Shown: positions 1 to 7,107, numbered from the stretch's first letter. The stretch is 7,793 bases of DNA from Lachnospiraceae bacterium UBA1718 (GCA_002317245.1 DCIU01000119.1:1-7793), one strand, 5' to 3'. Numbers and translations are program-made. Notes: generated by a model from the letters alone, not told the origin.

Positions 1-195
1 CAGGTCCGCTTCTGTATTCGAGACAACGCTACAGCCTATAATCCTTTTGAACAGAGAAGCAGCAAGGTAAGCGCTGATAATCTCGATGACTTTGATGTGC
101 TCGCAGGAATTGGTATTATGATGGTTAAGAAGAAGGCCAAGGACTTCAACTACAGAAGATATCTTAATTTCAATACACTTATAATTACTGTTTAA
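1..195 (+). CDS. C-terminal end of an RsbW-like HATPase_c ATP-binding protein (5' truncated)
   Basis: Frame 1 is open from the first base to a TAA at 193-195, giving the last 64 residues of a protein whose start lies outside the window. Two stretches fit the GHKL/HATPase_c fold of anti-sigma-factor serine kinases (RsbW, SpoIIAB). The first is an N/G1-box-like RDNATAYNPFE (residues 7-17, compare the family pattern D-x-G-x-x-F-[DN]-P, here with Ala for Gly). The second is a G2-box-like GIGIMMVKKKAKDFNYRR (36-53), followed by a final strand FNTLIITV (57-64). This C-terminal pattern occurs both in free-standing anti-sigma-type kinases and in ATPase domains fused to larger proteins, so the full architecture cannot be told from here. 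The next gene starts 16 bases downstream on the same strand and is probably co-transcribed. Its function would be ATP binding, and possibly Ser/Thr phosphorylation of a STAS-type antagonist; the latter is inference. Confidence 0.62.
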   Translation, partial: QVRFCIRDNATAYNPFEQRSSKVSADNLDDFDVLAGIGIMMVKKKAKDFNYRRYLNFNTLIITV

Positions 196-211
196 AAGTG
201 AGGGCAACTTA

Positions 212-1060
212 ATGTACGAACTAATCCTACGAAGTGGTGACAGCTTAACAGCCGCTGAGACTAATCAGCTTAAGTGCATATGGATGGAATGTTTTGGAGA
301 TTCAAAGGATTATCTCGATATGTTCTTTGATGTTTTCATTCCCCACATTGAAGTGGTACTTGGTATTGAGGATGGTGTAATTATAGCCACTTCCTATATG
401 CTCCCTCTGCATACCAGTTCGGGCAGGAAGTGTGCCTATCTATATGCAGGCGGTGTCGCAAAGGATTACAGAGGCAGGCATCTGTTTAGACCGATGGTGG
501 AATATCATACAGGCAGTTTTGGCAATGACCCTTATTACATTGTTGGTGTTCCACATCTGATAGAATGGTATAAGTCCACTTATTTCCCTGTTATTTACAC
601 CTGCAGAGAGCTTACACTCTCCGTTCAGACCAGTAAGGCACTGTCATGCCAGTCTGTTCTTACCAGGTGCTGCTATACCCTGGACAAGCTAAAAGAACTT
701 AGAGAGGCTTACCTAAAAAACGTTAACTACGAATACATCTGCTATCCTGACTGGTTCTACCATTTGATGCGTACTGAAAAGGAATACTGCGAAGATGTAA
801 TGGATATTTTATCTGATGCTACCAGCGAGTACTATGTCATCGGCAGATACAAGGAAGGAATATTATACATAGACGAGACCAGCCTTCCCGCTTACAGGTT
901 AAAGTCCCTGTCACAGGCTCTGTGCAGCTTCTACAGGGTTGACTGCATAAAAATAAAACTCCCCCTATCAGATAATGAATCTGATAAAGAGAGTTCAATA
1001 ATCTATGCCGGCCAGGGATCATCTTCAGGCAATCTCTGGGCTCCTTTTACCTTGGAATAA
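212..1060 (+). CDS. GNAT-family N-acetyltransferase-like protein, two-domain
   Basis: This is a 282-residue cytosolic protein with no signal peptide or membrane segment. The N-terminal half reads as a GNAT fold: an initial helix with WMECFGDS (24-31), strands GIEDGVIIATSYMLPL (51-66), then YLYAGGVAKDYRGRHLFRPM (76-95). The last corresponds to motif A, strand beta4 plus the pyrophosphate-binding turn of acyl-CoA acetyltransferases. The length and second domain (about 140-282) resemble the larger Eis-like acetyltransferases of Firmicutes, but I cannot name a substrate. The usual R-G-x-G-x-G/A turn reads R-G-R-H-L-F here, so acetyl-CoA binding may be altered. ATG at 212 is supported by an AGGG Shine-Dalgarno at 201-204 with a 7-base spacer. 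It lies 16 bases after the upstream ATPase gene, probably in one operon. Its stop is one base from that of the convergent phosphatase gene. Confidence 0.68.
   Translation: MYELILRSGDSLTAAETNQLKCIWMECFGDSKDYLDMFFDVFIPHIEVVLGIEDGVIIATSYMLPLHTSSGRKCAYLYAGGVAKDYRGRHLFRPMVEYHTGSFGNDPYYIVGVPHLIEWYKSTYFPVIYTCRELTLSVQTSKALSCQSVLTRCCYTLDKLKELREAYLKNVNYEYICYPDWFYHLMRTEKEYCEDVMDILSDATSEYYVIGRYKEGILYIDETSLPAYRLKSLSQALCSFYRVDCIKIKLPLSDNESDKESSIIYAGQGSSSGNLWAPFTLE
946..991 (-). terminator. Putative intrinsic terminator of the DUF2156-phosphatase operon, inside the convergent GNAT gene
   Basis: Read on the minus strand, CTCTT-TATCAGAT, loop TCATT, ATCTGATA-GGGGGAG is followed immediately by TTTTATTTTTATG. 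The 8-bp inner stem (966-973 with 979-986) is perfect. The outer CTCTT can pair with GGGAG (two G-U pairs) across a 2-base bulge. A T-rich tract covers 946-958. It lies about 70 bases past the phosphatase stop, where a terminator for that operon would be expected, but within the coding sequence of the opposing gene. The inner stem is AT-rich, so strength is uncertain. Confidence 0.45.
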
Positions 1061-1061
1061 T

Positions 1062-2768
1062 CTAACAGTTAATACCATCATATCTAAATGAAAGCATGGT
1101 AATATCATCGAACTGCGGTGCTTCCTTTACGAAGCCGTCAATGGCATCTCTGACTGTATCAATGAGTTCAATGCAGTCATCACTCTGAGCAGAATTAAGA
1201 GCGTCTAACATTCTGTCATTGCCAAACAGCTCGCTCTGAGCACTTGTTGCTTCCGGAACACCATCAGTATAAACGAACCACATATCGCCTTTATTAAGTA
1301 TTGTCTCATAATTCCTGTATCTGACTCCGGACATACTTGCCAGTGGAAGCCCATGCTTATCCATTACAAGCTCAAATTCCCCTCCCGCTCTCTTTACAAC
1401 AGGATACTCATGTCCTGCGCTCGAAGTAATAAGAGCTCCTGTAGATATAGTAAGAATTCCAAGCCATGCTGTTACGAACATCTCTGCCTCATTATTCTCG
1501 CAGAGCTGATCGTTAACCATTCTTAATATCTCGGCAGGATCCATACTTCCTCCCGCCTGAGTATAAGTCTTGATAATGGTCTTGCTAATCATCATAAACA
1601 GAGCAGCCGGAACGCCCTTACCTGCCACATCAGCCATAACTAATCCCAGGTGATCTTCATCTATCAAAAAGAAATCATAGAAGTCTCCACCAACCTCCTT
1701 GGCCGGGTCCATGATGGCATATATATCAAATTCCTTCCTGTCAGGGAAGGCAGGGAATATACACGGAAGATAGGTCGCCTGAATCTTAGTGGCCAGATCC
1801 AGCTCAACTCCAAGCTTCTGCTTCTCTGCTGTTATCTGCATAAGATCATCAATGTAATGATTCAGTTCCTTCTCCATTCCAAGGAAGGAATTATACAGGG
1901 CCTCAATCTCATCGCCAGTGTTAATCTTAATGGTCTCTAATTTTCCTGCTCCATCAGAGTCTCGGTCAGCTACAAAGCTTGTTGTTGCATCTGCCAGATC
2001 CTTAAGGGGACGAACCATGGATTTATTGGTAATATAAGCCGCAACAATAGTTAAGATTACAGAAAAGGCAACCATAACAACAATTAATCTGATAAGGAAT
2101 GCTATTCTATCCAGTCTGATTTGCTCAAGAGAAATATCAACCTGTGACAGACCAAGGAACTGATTATCAGCGCCGAACAATGGATCAACAGCAGTACATA
2201 TCCATCCGAATTCAGGATAATCTGTATCTATTGTTGGAAAATTATAAGTCTTGTTAATTATCTCATTACGCCCATCCCCTTCAATTGGACATGTATAGCC
2301 GCATGGACATACAGCTGTAACTGCAGGATCGGAACCATCTACAAGATAAAAGGCTGCTTCTCTCTCCACATCAAATACCAGGAAATAGATCGACAGTGCC
2401 GAGTTCCTGTCTGTCATATTCTGCAGGAATTCCAGCATCTCTATATAGTCCTTAGACGAGGTAACCTCATCATACCTGGCAAAATAAGCTGCCTGTTCTT
2501 CTTCAGTCATCGTATCCATGTTGGGTACTCCGCCATAATCAATACAGGCCTGATCATATATTTCTCTGGCCTGCTTTATCATATCTTCAATTCCAAGCTC
2601 ATTTAAAAGCAAGCTCTCAGTAGCAGCAAGTTCGCTGGCACCCTTCTTGTATTTTACGAGCATAGTATTTGTATAACGAGTATAACAAATGAATACGGAG
2701 CCAATCGTAAGGAGTAGCGATACAAATATAAGCAGTCCTACTGTTTTTGATTTAAGATTTAGTTTCAT
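1062..2768 (-). CDS. Membrane-anchored HAMP-PP2C (SpoIIE/RsbU-type) serine/threonine phosphatase
   Basis: The 568-residue protein reads in order: a cytosolic N-terminus; membrane segment 1 (about 10-29); an extracytoplasmic sensor region (about 31-220, Cache-like in its strand pattern FGWICTAVDPLFG and QFLGLSQVDISLEQI); membrane segment 2 (about 222-246); a HAMP domain (about 247-305); a helical linker (300-335); and a PP2C/SpoIIE phosphatase domain (about 345-565). Catalytic metal-binding motifs are intact: GGDFYD (360-365), MADVAGKG (378-385), SSAGH (449-453), VYTDGVPEAT (499-508) and FDDITML (553-559). Such proteins dephosphorylate STAS anti-anti-sigma factors and thereby free a partner-switching module; that is family knowledge, and no STAS gene is visible here. 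The sensor region contains a cysteine cluster, C154, C156 and C160. The ATG overlaps the upstream DUF2156 stop by ATGA. A GGGAG at 2780-2784 lies 11 bases before the start. Confidence 0.93.
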   Translation of the reverse strand: MKLNLKSKTVGLLIFVSLLLTIGSVFICYTRYTNTMLVKYKKGASELAATESLLLNELGIEDMIKQAREIYDQACIDYGGVPNMDTMTEEEQAAYFARYDEVTSSKDYIEMLEFLQNMTDRNSALSIYFLVFDVEREAAFYLVDGSDPAVTAVCPCGYTCPIEGDGRNEIINKTYNFPTIDTDYPEFGWICTAVDPLFGADNQFLGLSQVDISLEQIRLDRIAFLIRLIVVMVAFSVILTIVAAYITNKSMVRPLKDLADATTSFVADRDSDGAGKLETIKINTGDEIEALYNSFLGMEKELNHYIDDLMQITAEKQKLGVELDLATKIQATYLPCIFPAFPDRKEFDIYAIMDPAKEVGGDFYDFFLIDEDHLGLVMADVAGKGVPAALFMMISKTIIKTYTQAGGSMDPAEILRMVNDQLCENNEAEMFVTAWLGILTISTGALITSSAGHEYPVVKRAGGEFELVMDKHGLPLASMSGVRYRNYETILNKGDMWFVYTDGVPEATSAQSELFGNDRMLDALNSAQSDDCIELIDTVRDAIDGFVKEAPQFDDITMLSFRYDGINC

Positions 2769-3637
2769 ATTTGATTACACTCCCACATATCTATCATTTT
2801 TACCGGATTAATTCTCTGTTTCCATGTTCTAAGTCCTTCAATACCAAGGTCCTCTTCCATGTTCATATATTGCACTTTGGGATTCAGCTCCCGGGCAGCA
2901 GCATGCATACAATATAGCAGAAGGTTGTCATAGCTATGGTCACATTCAGCCACCATTATGTCAAAGATACTATCCGTATAGAAGCTGCCCACTACTGTTG
3001 CAACCGGCTTGCCTCCATCTAAAGTAAAAACTCCCCAGATTCCATTATCTGAAATATTATCAAAGATACTGGTATCAATTTCGTTTCCATTGGTCATCAG
3101 GTATCCGCTCTTCTTCCTTCCGCCCCAGGCATTCTCCAAAATACTCTTAATATAGTGAATATTATCACTTTTTACTTCCTCAGTCTGCAAATTGTAGCTG
3201 CTATTAAGGTTATTCACTTTTCTGCGATGCAGACTATATTCCTTACCTCTTAGATTCTTAAAGCCATTAACATCATACAGGTACTCAGAGTCATCAGCTG
3301 CCTCAGTAACCCTGATTTTATCCGCAAAATAAGTATTTATCAGGTTAGCATCCTCATCAGTAGCAAAAAGAAGTCTTAAGTTGCCAGACAATAGCCTGTC
3401 TTCAATAAAAGCCTTCTTAGCCTCATTTTCACCCGTTGGAAAGAACCAGGTATTATCCTCTCCCCTAAGCTTAAGGGCATAGAAGCCGTCCTGGCAGACA
3501 ATCTGAGTCCCGTAGACATTTCGCCACATATACATAGACAGAAAAGAGCTTGCTGCCGAATAGTTGCTGCTCTCTCTCTTTATGCTGTCAATCTCATCCC
3601 TTAAGGACATATCAAGTTCACGAAGTAAATAGTTCAT
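2765..3637 (-). CDS. DUF2156 / LPG-synthase C-domain-like protein
   Basis: This is a 290-residue soluble protein matching the DUF2156 family (phosphatidylglycerol lysyltransferase C-terminal domain, a pair of GNAT-like folds). Recognisable signatures are YLYDVNGFKNLRGKEYSL (119-136) continuing into HRRKVNNL, and near the C-terminus NMEEDLGIEGLRTWKQRINP (259-278). Full MprF enzymes carry a membrane flippase domain that is absent here, so this is the stand-alone soluble form. Its substrate is unknown; aminoacyl or acyl transfer is a family-based guess. It is the first gene of a two-gene minus-strand operon, and its TGA overlaps the phosphatase ATG (ATGA, 2765-2768), implying coupled translation. 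ATG at 3637 is chosen because the open frame and promoter agree. The ribosome binding site is poor (GGGTG about 4-5 bases upstream), but the internal Met10 has nothing better. Confidence 0.82.
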   Translation of the reverse strand: MNYLLRELDMSLRDEIDSIKRESSNYSAASSFLSMYMWRNVYGTQIVCQDGFYALKLRGEDNTWFFPTGENEAKKAFIEDRLLSGNLRLLFATDEDANLINTYFADKIRVTEAADDSEYLYDVNGFKNLRGKEYSLHRRKVNNLNSSYNLQTEEVKSDNIHYIKSILENAWGGRKKSGYLMTNGNEIDTSIFDNISDNGIWGVFTLDGGKPVATVVGSFYTDSIFDIMVAECDHSYDNLLLYCMHAAARELNPKVQYMNMEEDLGIEGLRTWKQRINPVKMIDMWECNQI

Positions 3638-3668
3638 AATACACCCGTAGTAATGTCTTCAACTTATT

Positions 3669-3697
3669 ATTTTAGCATAAAAGCACCATGGTGCACA
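3669..3697 (-). promoter_or_regulatory. Extended -10 promoter for the DUF2156-phosphatase operon
   Basis: On the minus strand TGC-TAAAAT (3677 down to 3669) is an extended -10 element with one mismatch to TATAAT. Seventeen bases upstream, TGTGCA (3697-3692) is only a 3-of-6 match to TTGACA, as is common for extended -10 promoters. The predicted transcription start near 3662 gives a leader of about 25 bases before the ATG at 3637. Confidence 0.5.
3683..3694. promoter_or_regulatory. Perfect 12-bp palindrome, candidate operator
   Basis: GCACCATGGTGC is its own reverse complement. It sits between the -10 and -35 elements of the minus-strand promoter, touching the -35 side, the classical position for a repressor site. 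It is about 25 bases upstream of the -35 of the divergent ychF promoter. No regulator gene is in the window, so the binding protein is unknown. Confidence 0.4.
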
Positions 3698-3718
3698 GAC
3701 GAAAACATTGGCAAATCA

Positions 3719-3747
3719 TTGAGTTTTCATAAGATTTGTGCTATCAT
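3719..3747 (+). promoter_or_regulatory. Sigma-A-type promoter of ychF
   Basis: TTGAGT (3719-3724, 4 of 6) and TATCAT (3742-3747, 5 of 6) are separated by exactly 17 bases. The -10 is preceded by TGC (3739-3741), making it an extended -10. A start near 3754 would give a leader of roughly 64 bases, in which I see no riboswitch-like structure. Confidence 0.6.
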
Positions 3748-3817
3748 TCTAAATCGGTATGTCGTGTATTGATGTATCTTAGATTAAAACAAATTTTCAT
3801 TCAAACAGGAGATTCAG

Positions 3818-4918
3818 ATGAAATTAGGTATAGTAGGTCTTCCTAATGTAGGTAAGAGTACATTATTCAACTCACTCACTAAGGCTGGCGCGCTTGCAGC
3901 CAACTATCCTTTCGCCACAATCGATCCTAACGTGGGTGTTGTATCGGTTCCGGATGAGCGTATCTATAAGCTCGGCGAACTCTATAATACTAAGAAGGTT
4001 ACTCCAGCTGTTATCGAGTTCGTTGATATTGCTGGTCTTGTAAAGGGTGCGAGCAAGGGCGAAGGTCTTGGCAACCAGTTCCTTGCCAATATCCGTGAGG
4101 TTGATGCAATCGTTCACGTAGTAAGATGTTTCGATGATGGCAACGTAATCCATGTAGACGGTTCCGTTGATCCAGGACGTGATATTGAGACAATCAATCT
4201 TGAGCTTATCTTCTCTGATCTTGAGATTCTGGAGAGACGTATTGCCAAGGTTGCCAAGCAGGCAAGAATGGACAAGACACTTGCCAAGGAGCTTGAGATG
4301 CTGGAGGCTGTTAAGGCTCACCTTGAGTCTGGTAAAATGGCCCGCACTTACGAAGTTCCAGATGATGAAGACCTTGTAAAGTGGTTTGATGGTTATAACC
4401 TCTTAACAAGCAAGAAGACAATCTATGCTGCTAACGTAGCTGAGGATGATCTGGCTGATGATGGTGCTGGCAATCAGTACGTGGCTGCAGTAAGGGCTCT
4501 TGCTGCCGAAGAGGGTTCTAAGTGCTTCGTTGTATCAGCTAAGCTTGAGGAAGAATTATCAGAGCTTGATGATGAGGAGAAGATGATGTTCTTATCTGAC
4601 CTGGGTGTTGAATCTTCTGGTCTTGATAAGTTAGTAAAGGAAAGCTACGATCTCTTAGGCCTTATGTCCTTCCTTACAGCTGGCGAGGACGAGTGTCGTG
4701 CCTGGACTATTAAGAAGGGTACTAAGGCTCCACAGGCAGCTGGTAAGATTCATACAGACTTCGAGCGTGGATTCATTAAGGCTGAGGTTGTTAATTACAA
4801 GAACCTCCTTGATCTTGGCTCTCTGGCTGCTGCAAGAGAAAAGGGTCTTGTTGGTATGGAAGGTAAGGAATATGTCGTTCAGGACGGCGACGTAATCCTC
4901 TTTAGATTCAATGTATAA
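3818..4918 (+). CDS. ychF: Redox-regulated P-loop ATPase YchF (OLA1 family)
   Basis: The product has 366 residues, the usual family length. It is a TRAFAC/Obg-related P-loop protein that associates with ribosomes and prefers ATP over GTP. Visible elements are the G1 loop GLPNVGKST (7-15), the switch region NYPFATIDPNVGVV (29-42), G3 DIAGLVKGASKGEG (70-83), the NxxE form of G4, NVAE (206-209), typical of YchF and linked to its ATP preference, and SAK (240-242) as G5. A coiled-coil hairpin lies at about 125-180 and a TGS domain at about 280-366, ending DGDVILFRFNV. An AGGAGA ribosome binding site at 3807-3812 fixes the start. It appears to be monocistronic, with its own promoter and a hairpin terminator 32 bases after the stop. 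All motifs are intact and nothing is unusual. Confidence 0.98.
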   Translation: MKLGIVGLPNVGKSTLFNSLTKAGALAANYPFATIDPNVGVVSVPDERIYKLGELYNTKKVTPAVIEFVDIAGLVKGASKGEGLGNQFLANIREVDAIVHVVRCFDDGNVIHVDGSVDPGRDIETINLELIFSDLEILERRIAKVAKQARMDKTLAKELEMLEAVKAHLESGKMARTYEVPDDEDLVKWFDGYNLLTSKKTIYAANVAEDDLADDGAGNQYVAAVRALAAEEGSKCFVVSAKLEEELSELDDEEKMMFLSDLGVESSGLDKLVKESYDLLGLMSFLTAGEDECRAWTIKKGTKAPQAAGKIHTDFERGFIKAEVVNYKNLLDLGSLAAAREKGLVGMEGKEYVVQDGDVILFRFNV

Positions 4919-4950
4919 TAATTAATCAACCAATGTAACAGAGTAAATAC

Positions 4951-4990
4951 ATAAGAGCTTTGAGGATATTCTCCCCAAAGCTCTTATTTT
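4951..4990. terminator. Bidirectional intrinsic terminator between ychF and the convergent kinase-like gene
   Basis: A perfect 12-bp stem, 4951-4962 with 4976-4987 (ATAAGAGCTTTG pairing CAAAGCTCTTAT), closes a 13-base loop that can form a few more inner pairs (GGA with TCC). On the plus strand it runs into ATTTTATTGCTTATTTTT, a good U-rich tail for ychF. On the minus strand the hairpin begins 14 bases past the stop of the 699-residue gene and is followed by GTATTTAC, a weaker tail. Confidence 0.85.
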
Positions 4991-5001
4991 ATTGCTTATT
5001 T

Positions 5002-7101
5002 TTAGTTGTCTACGACCTTAATAGTGTCGAAATTGACAAATTCCTTAATAACGCCGAAGACTCCATGCCCTCTCTTCTGTTTAAACAGCTGATCGACATT
5101 CTTCACATTCTTTGTGGAATTCCATTTTGGATGTTCTAACTTATCACCATAATGAGCATCACGAACTTCACTAATATGTTCATTAATGTAGTCACCAAAT
5201 TGTTTACGCCTAGCTTCAAATGCTGCATATTCTTCGTCTCTAATTCCACAATCAGAGAAGAAATATTTTAACTCAACATCATTTTCTGTTATCAGCCCAA
5301 ATCTTTGATATTCGCCATAATTCAGCTTCATTAAACTGTACTGTCCCCCACTCATATCAGCAACGGAAGCCATCTTTTCATAGCCTCCACCGTCCAGTTC
5401 CTCAGGCATAAGTTTTCCAAAAGAATAATCATTATCTATTCCATACAAATCCTGAATTATCAAAGTACCATCCCAATCAAATCTGGCTTCAAATAACATA
5501 TTCTCAATGCCTCTGTTAGTCTGTCCGGTAAGATAGTCGAATATTGAAAGGGCAACCGCCTTATCAGCAGCTCTTCTTGTGAAGGCACATCCCTTAATTT
5601 TCTGGTTCCCTACAGTTTCATAACGGCGTATCAAAAAACCAAGCGGGGCGCCATGGCCCTTTTCCATTATATTTCCATGGTTAATTCCTCTGCTGTAATC
5701 ACGTGTCACAACCGCAGTTGATTTGGCTATAAGGTCATCAAATCCCAACAATGAAGCAAGTCTGCTGCATGCAACATTCCTTAATGTAGTATCGGAACCT
5801 TCATCTATCTTAGCCGCTGCAGCACGTCTTCCGACATAAGCAGCTCTTGTAGCCGAACCAAAAATTTCTAGTTTATCTATAAACTCGTTTAAATGATCGG
5901 AAATATCATCCGCAATTCCATATGGGCTATTCTCAAGTTCTGAAGCATGGTAGTAGACATTACTAAGCTCGTCCCACAGTTTTATATAATCCTCTTTACC
6001 ATCTTCGGCACTTGAATAGTAAAAATTACCAATTGCCATAAGATATCTTTCAAGCACTTCTGTCTTAATAGATTCTTCTGGAAGCTTGTCAATAACACGC
6101 AGAAGCGTATTATTGAATCCTCTTAATTCTTCCAGGTTATTGTATTCATCATCCCTTTCTTCGCCGGAATAATTGTCCATTGCCTTATCTATAAATGCGA
6201 TGAACTTTTCTTTTCCATCCTCAACCAGAGCTTTTCTATCTTTACTACTTAATTCTATGACATCGTCCTTATCATCTCTATAGACTACTTTCCCTTCTTC
6301 AATTTTCTTTTTTGTATTGAAGAAACCATTATGGTCACCATCAAGTATCGATACTTTTTCACTTTTTTTATAATAATATTTCTTTCTTTCTATTGTAATC
6401 TCACGTCTGCTATCAGCGCCATTGTTACTCGCAGAGCTTCCTTTAGGTATTTTGAAGGCTCTAACATACTTAAGCGCATCTGCCCAGGTTACATCTGACC
6501 AGGTAACGCCCTCCATATTATGCTGTGCTAAAAGGCTTCGGGCTGCTTCAGGGAATCTTTCCTTTTCGACAACTAAATTATCACGAAGCTTCCTAACCAT
6601 CTCATATCTCTTCTTACCATTTTCTGTTCTTGGATTTTTTCTCTTTTCAAGATATATATTGGCCTTTTCTATTGTACTATCATACTTTTCAAGTATGAGT
6701 CCAACCTGGTAAAAATAAACATTTTCATCAAATTTGTCACTAATACATTCTTCTTCAATGGCATCACAAAGAGAATTTAATTCATTTTTAAAATCCATCA
6801 TTATTGCAGAATTACCCGAGAAAAATCCCCATCGGCTGGCATTAAGTTCATCCTTTGTTGTAATTATCTCTTCTCTATTAGTCGCCACATATTTCTCAGT
6901 GTAGCCCTTCTTCTCTTTTTCCAGCTTATTTAGAGCATTGGACTTGAGCATACCAACTCTTGTCTCGTGTAATTTAGTGTCATCATTTTTATTATCAGAT
7001 AGACTATACTCACTTAATGTGCCTTCTCTCTCACTCTCTTCCGGCAGGTAAGTCTGTCTCTCTATCGCCTCTTGTTCTTTATGTACATCACCACTTAACA
7101 T
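5002..7101 (-). CDS. Large cytosolic protein with a degenerate atypical-kinase-like C-terminal half; function unknown
   Basis: The protein has 699 residues, no signal peptide and no membrane segment. Residues 1-190 are highly charged and helical with probable coiled coil (around 55-80 and 140-185). A tandem VTWSD-VTWAD lies at 199-208. TIERKKYYYKKSEKV (236-250) could be early N-lobe strands. Residues 285-415 are helical. From about 418 the order resembles HipA, Fam20 and type II PI4-kinase folds: RNVACSRLASLLG (441-453), hinge-like NIMEKGHGAPLG (477-488), catalytic-loop-like DYLTGQTNRGIEN (522-534), metal-loop-like GIDNDYSFG (554-562). In those folds the loop normally reads D-R-H-x-x-N; here it is N529-R530-G531-x-x-N534, so activity may be lost. 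D556 and D558 are kept. This is pattern recognition, not a database match. GAGG at 7111-7114, overlapping the stop of the preceding gene, lies 9 bases before the ATG. It is the last gene of its operon. Confidence 0.85.
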   Translation of the reverse strand: MLSGDVHKEQEAIERQTYLPEESEREGTLSEYSLSDNKNDDTKLHETRVGMLKSNALNKLEKEKKGYTEKYVATNREEIITTKDELNASRWGFFSGNSAIMMDFKNELNSLCDAIEEECISDKFDENVYFYQVGLILEKYDSTIEKANIYLEKRKNPRTENGKKRYEMVRKLRDNLVVEKERFPEAARSLLAQHNMEGVTWSDVTWADALKYVRAFKIPKGSSASNNGADSRREITIERKKYYYKKSEKVSILDGDHNGFFNTKKKIEEGKVVYRDDKDDVIELSSKDRKALVEDGKEKFIAFIDKAMDNYSGEERDDEYNNLEELRGFNNTLLRVIDKLPEESIKTEVLERYLMAIGNFYYSSAEDGKEDYIKLWDELSNVYYHASELENSPYGIADDISDHLNEFIDKLEIFGSATRAAYVGRRAAAAKIDEGSDTTLRNVACSRLASLLGFDDLIAKSTAVVTRDYSRGINHGNIMEKGHGAPLGFLIRRYETVGNQKIKGCAFTRRAADKAVALSIFDYLTGQTNRGIENMLFEARFDWDGTLIIQDLYGIDNDYSFGKLMPEELDGGGYEKMASVADMSGGQYSLMKLNYGEYQRFGLITENDVELKYFFSDCGIRDEEYAAFEARRKQFGDYINEHISEVRDAHYGDKLEHPKWNSTKNVKNVDQLFKQKRGHGVFGVIKEFVNFDTIKVVDN

Positions 7102-7107
7102 AACTTT

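Noticed and set aside
1073..1101. Inverted repeat TACCAT/ATGGTA as a terminator for the GNAT operon
   Set aside because: Six base pairs, a 17-base loop and no U-rich tail; too weak to call, and it lies in phosphatase coding sequence.
1650..1940. A 96-codon plus-strand open frame inside the phosphatase gene
   Set aside because: It overlaps the intact HAMP and PP2C domains on the other strand and has no supporting signals.
3748..3806. The ychF leader (about 55 bases) as a possible riboswitch or attenuator
   Set aside because: It is too short and AT-rich, and I found no stable hairpin or known motif in it.
3872..4321. A 149-codon open frame antisense to ychF
   Set aside because: It lies wholly within the strongly supported ychF coding sequence, has no ribosome binding site or recognisable protein pattern, and is explained by codon bias of the real gene.
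4433..4444. YchF G4 motif reading NVAE instead of the GTPase NKxD
   Set aside because: This is the normal YchF/OLA1 form associated with ATP preference, not a mutation.
6422..6712. A 96-codon plus-strand open frame, hydrophobic, inside the 699-residue gene
   Set aside because: Its hydrophobic stretches are the antisense of charged helical codons (Lys/Glu-rich); there is no ribosome binding site and no independent transcription signal.
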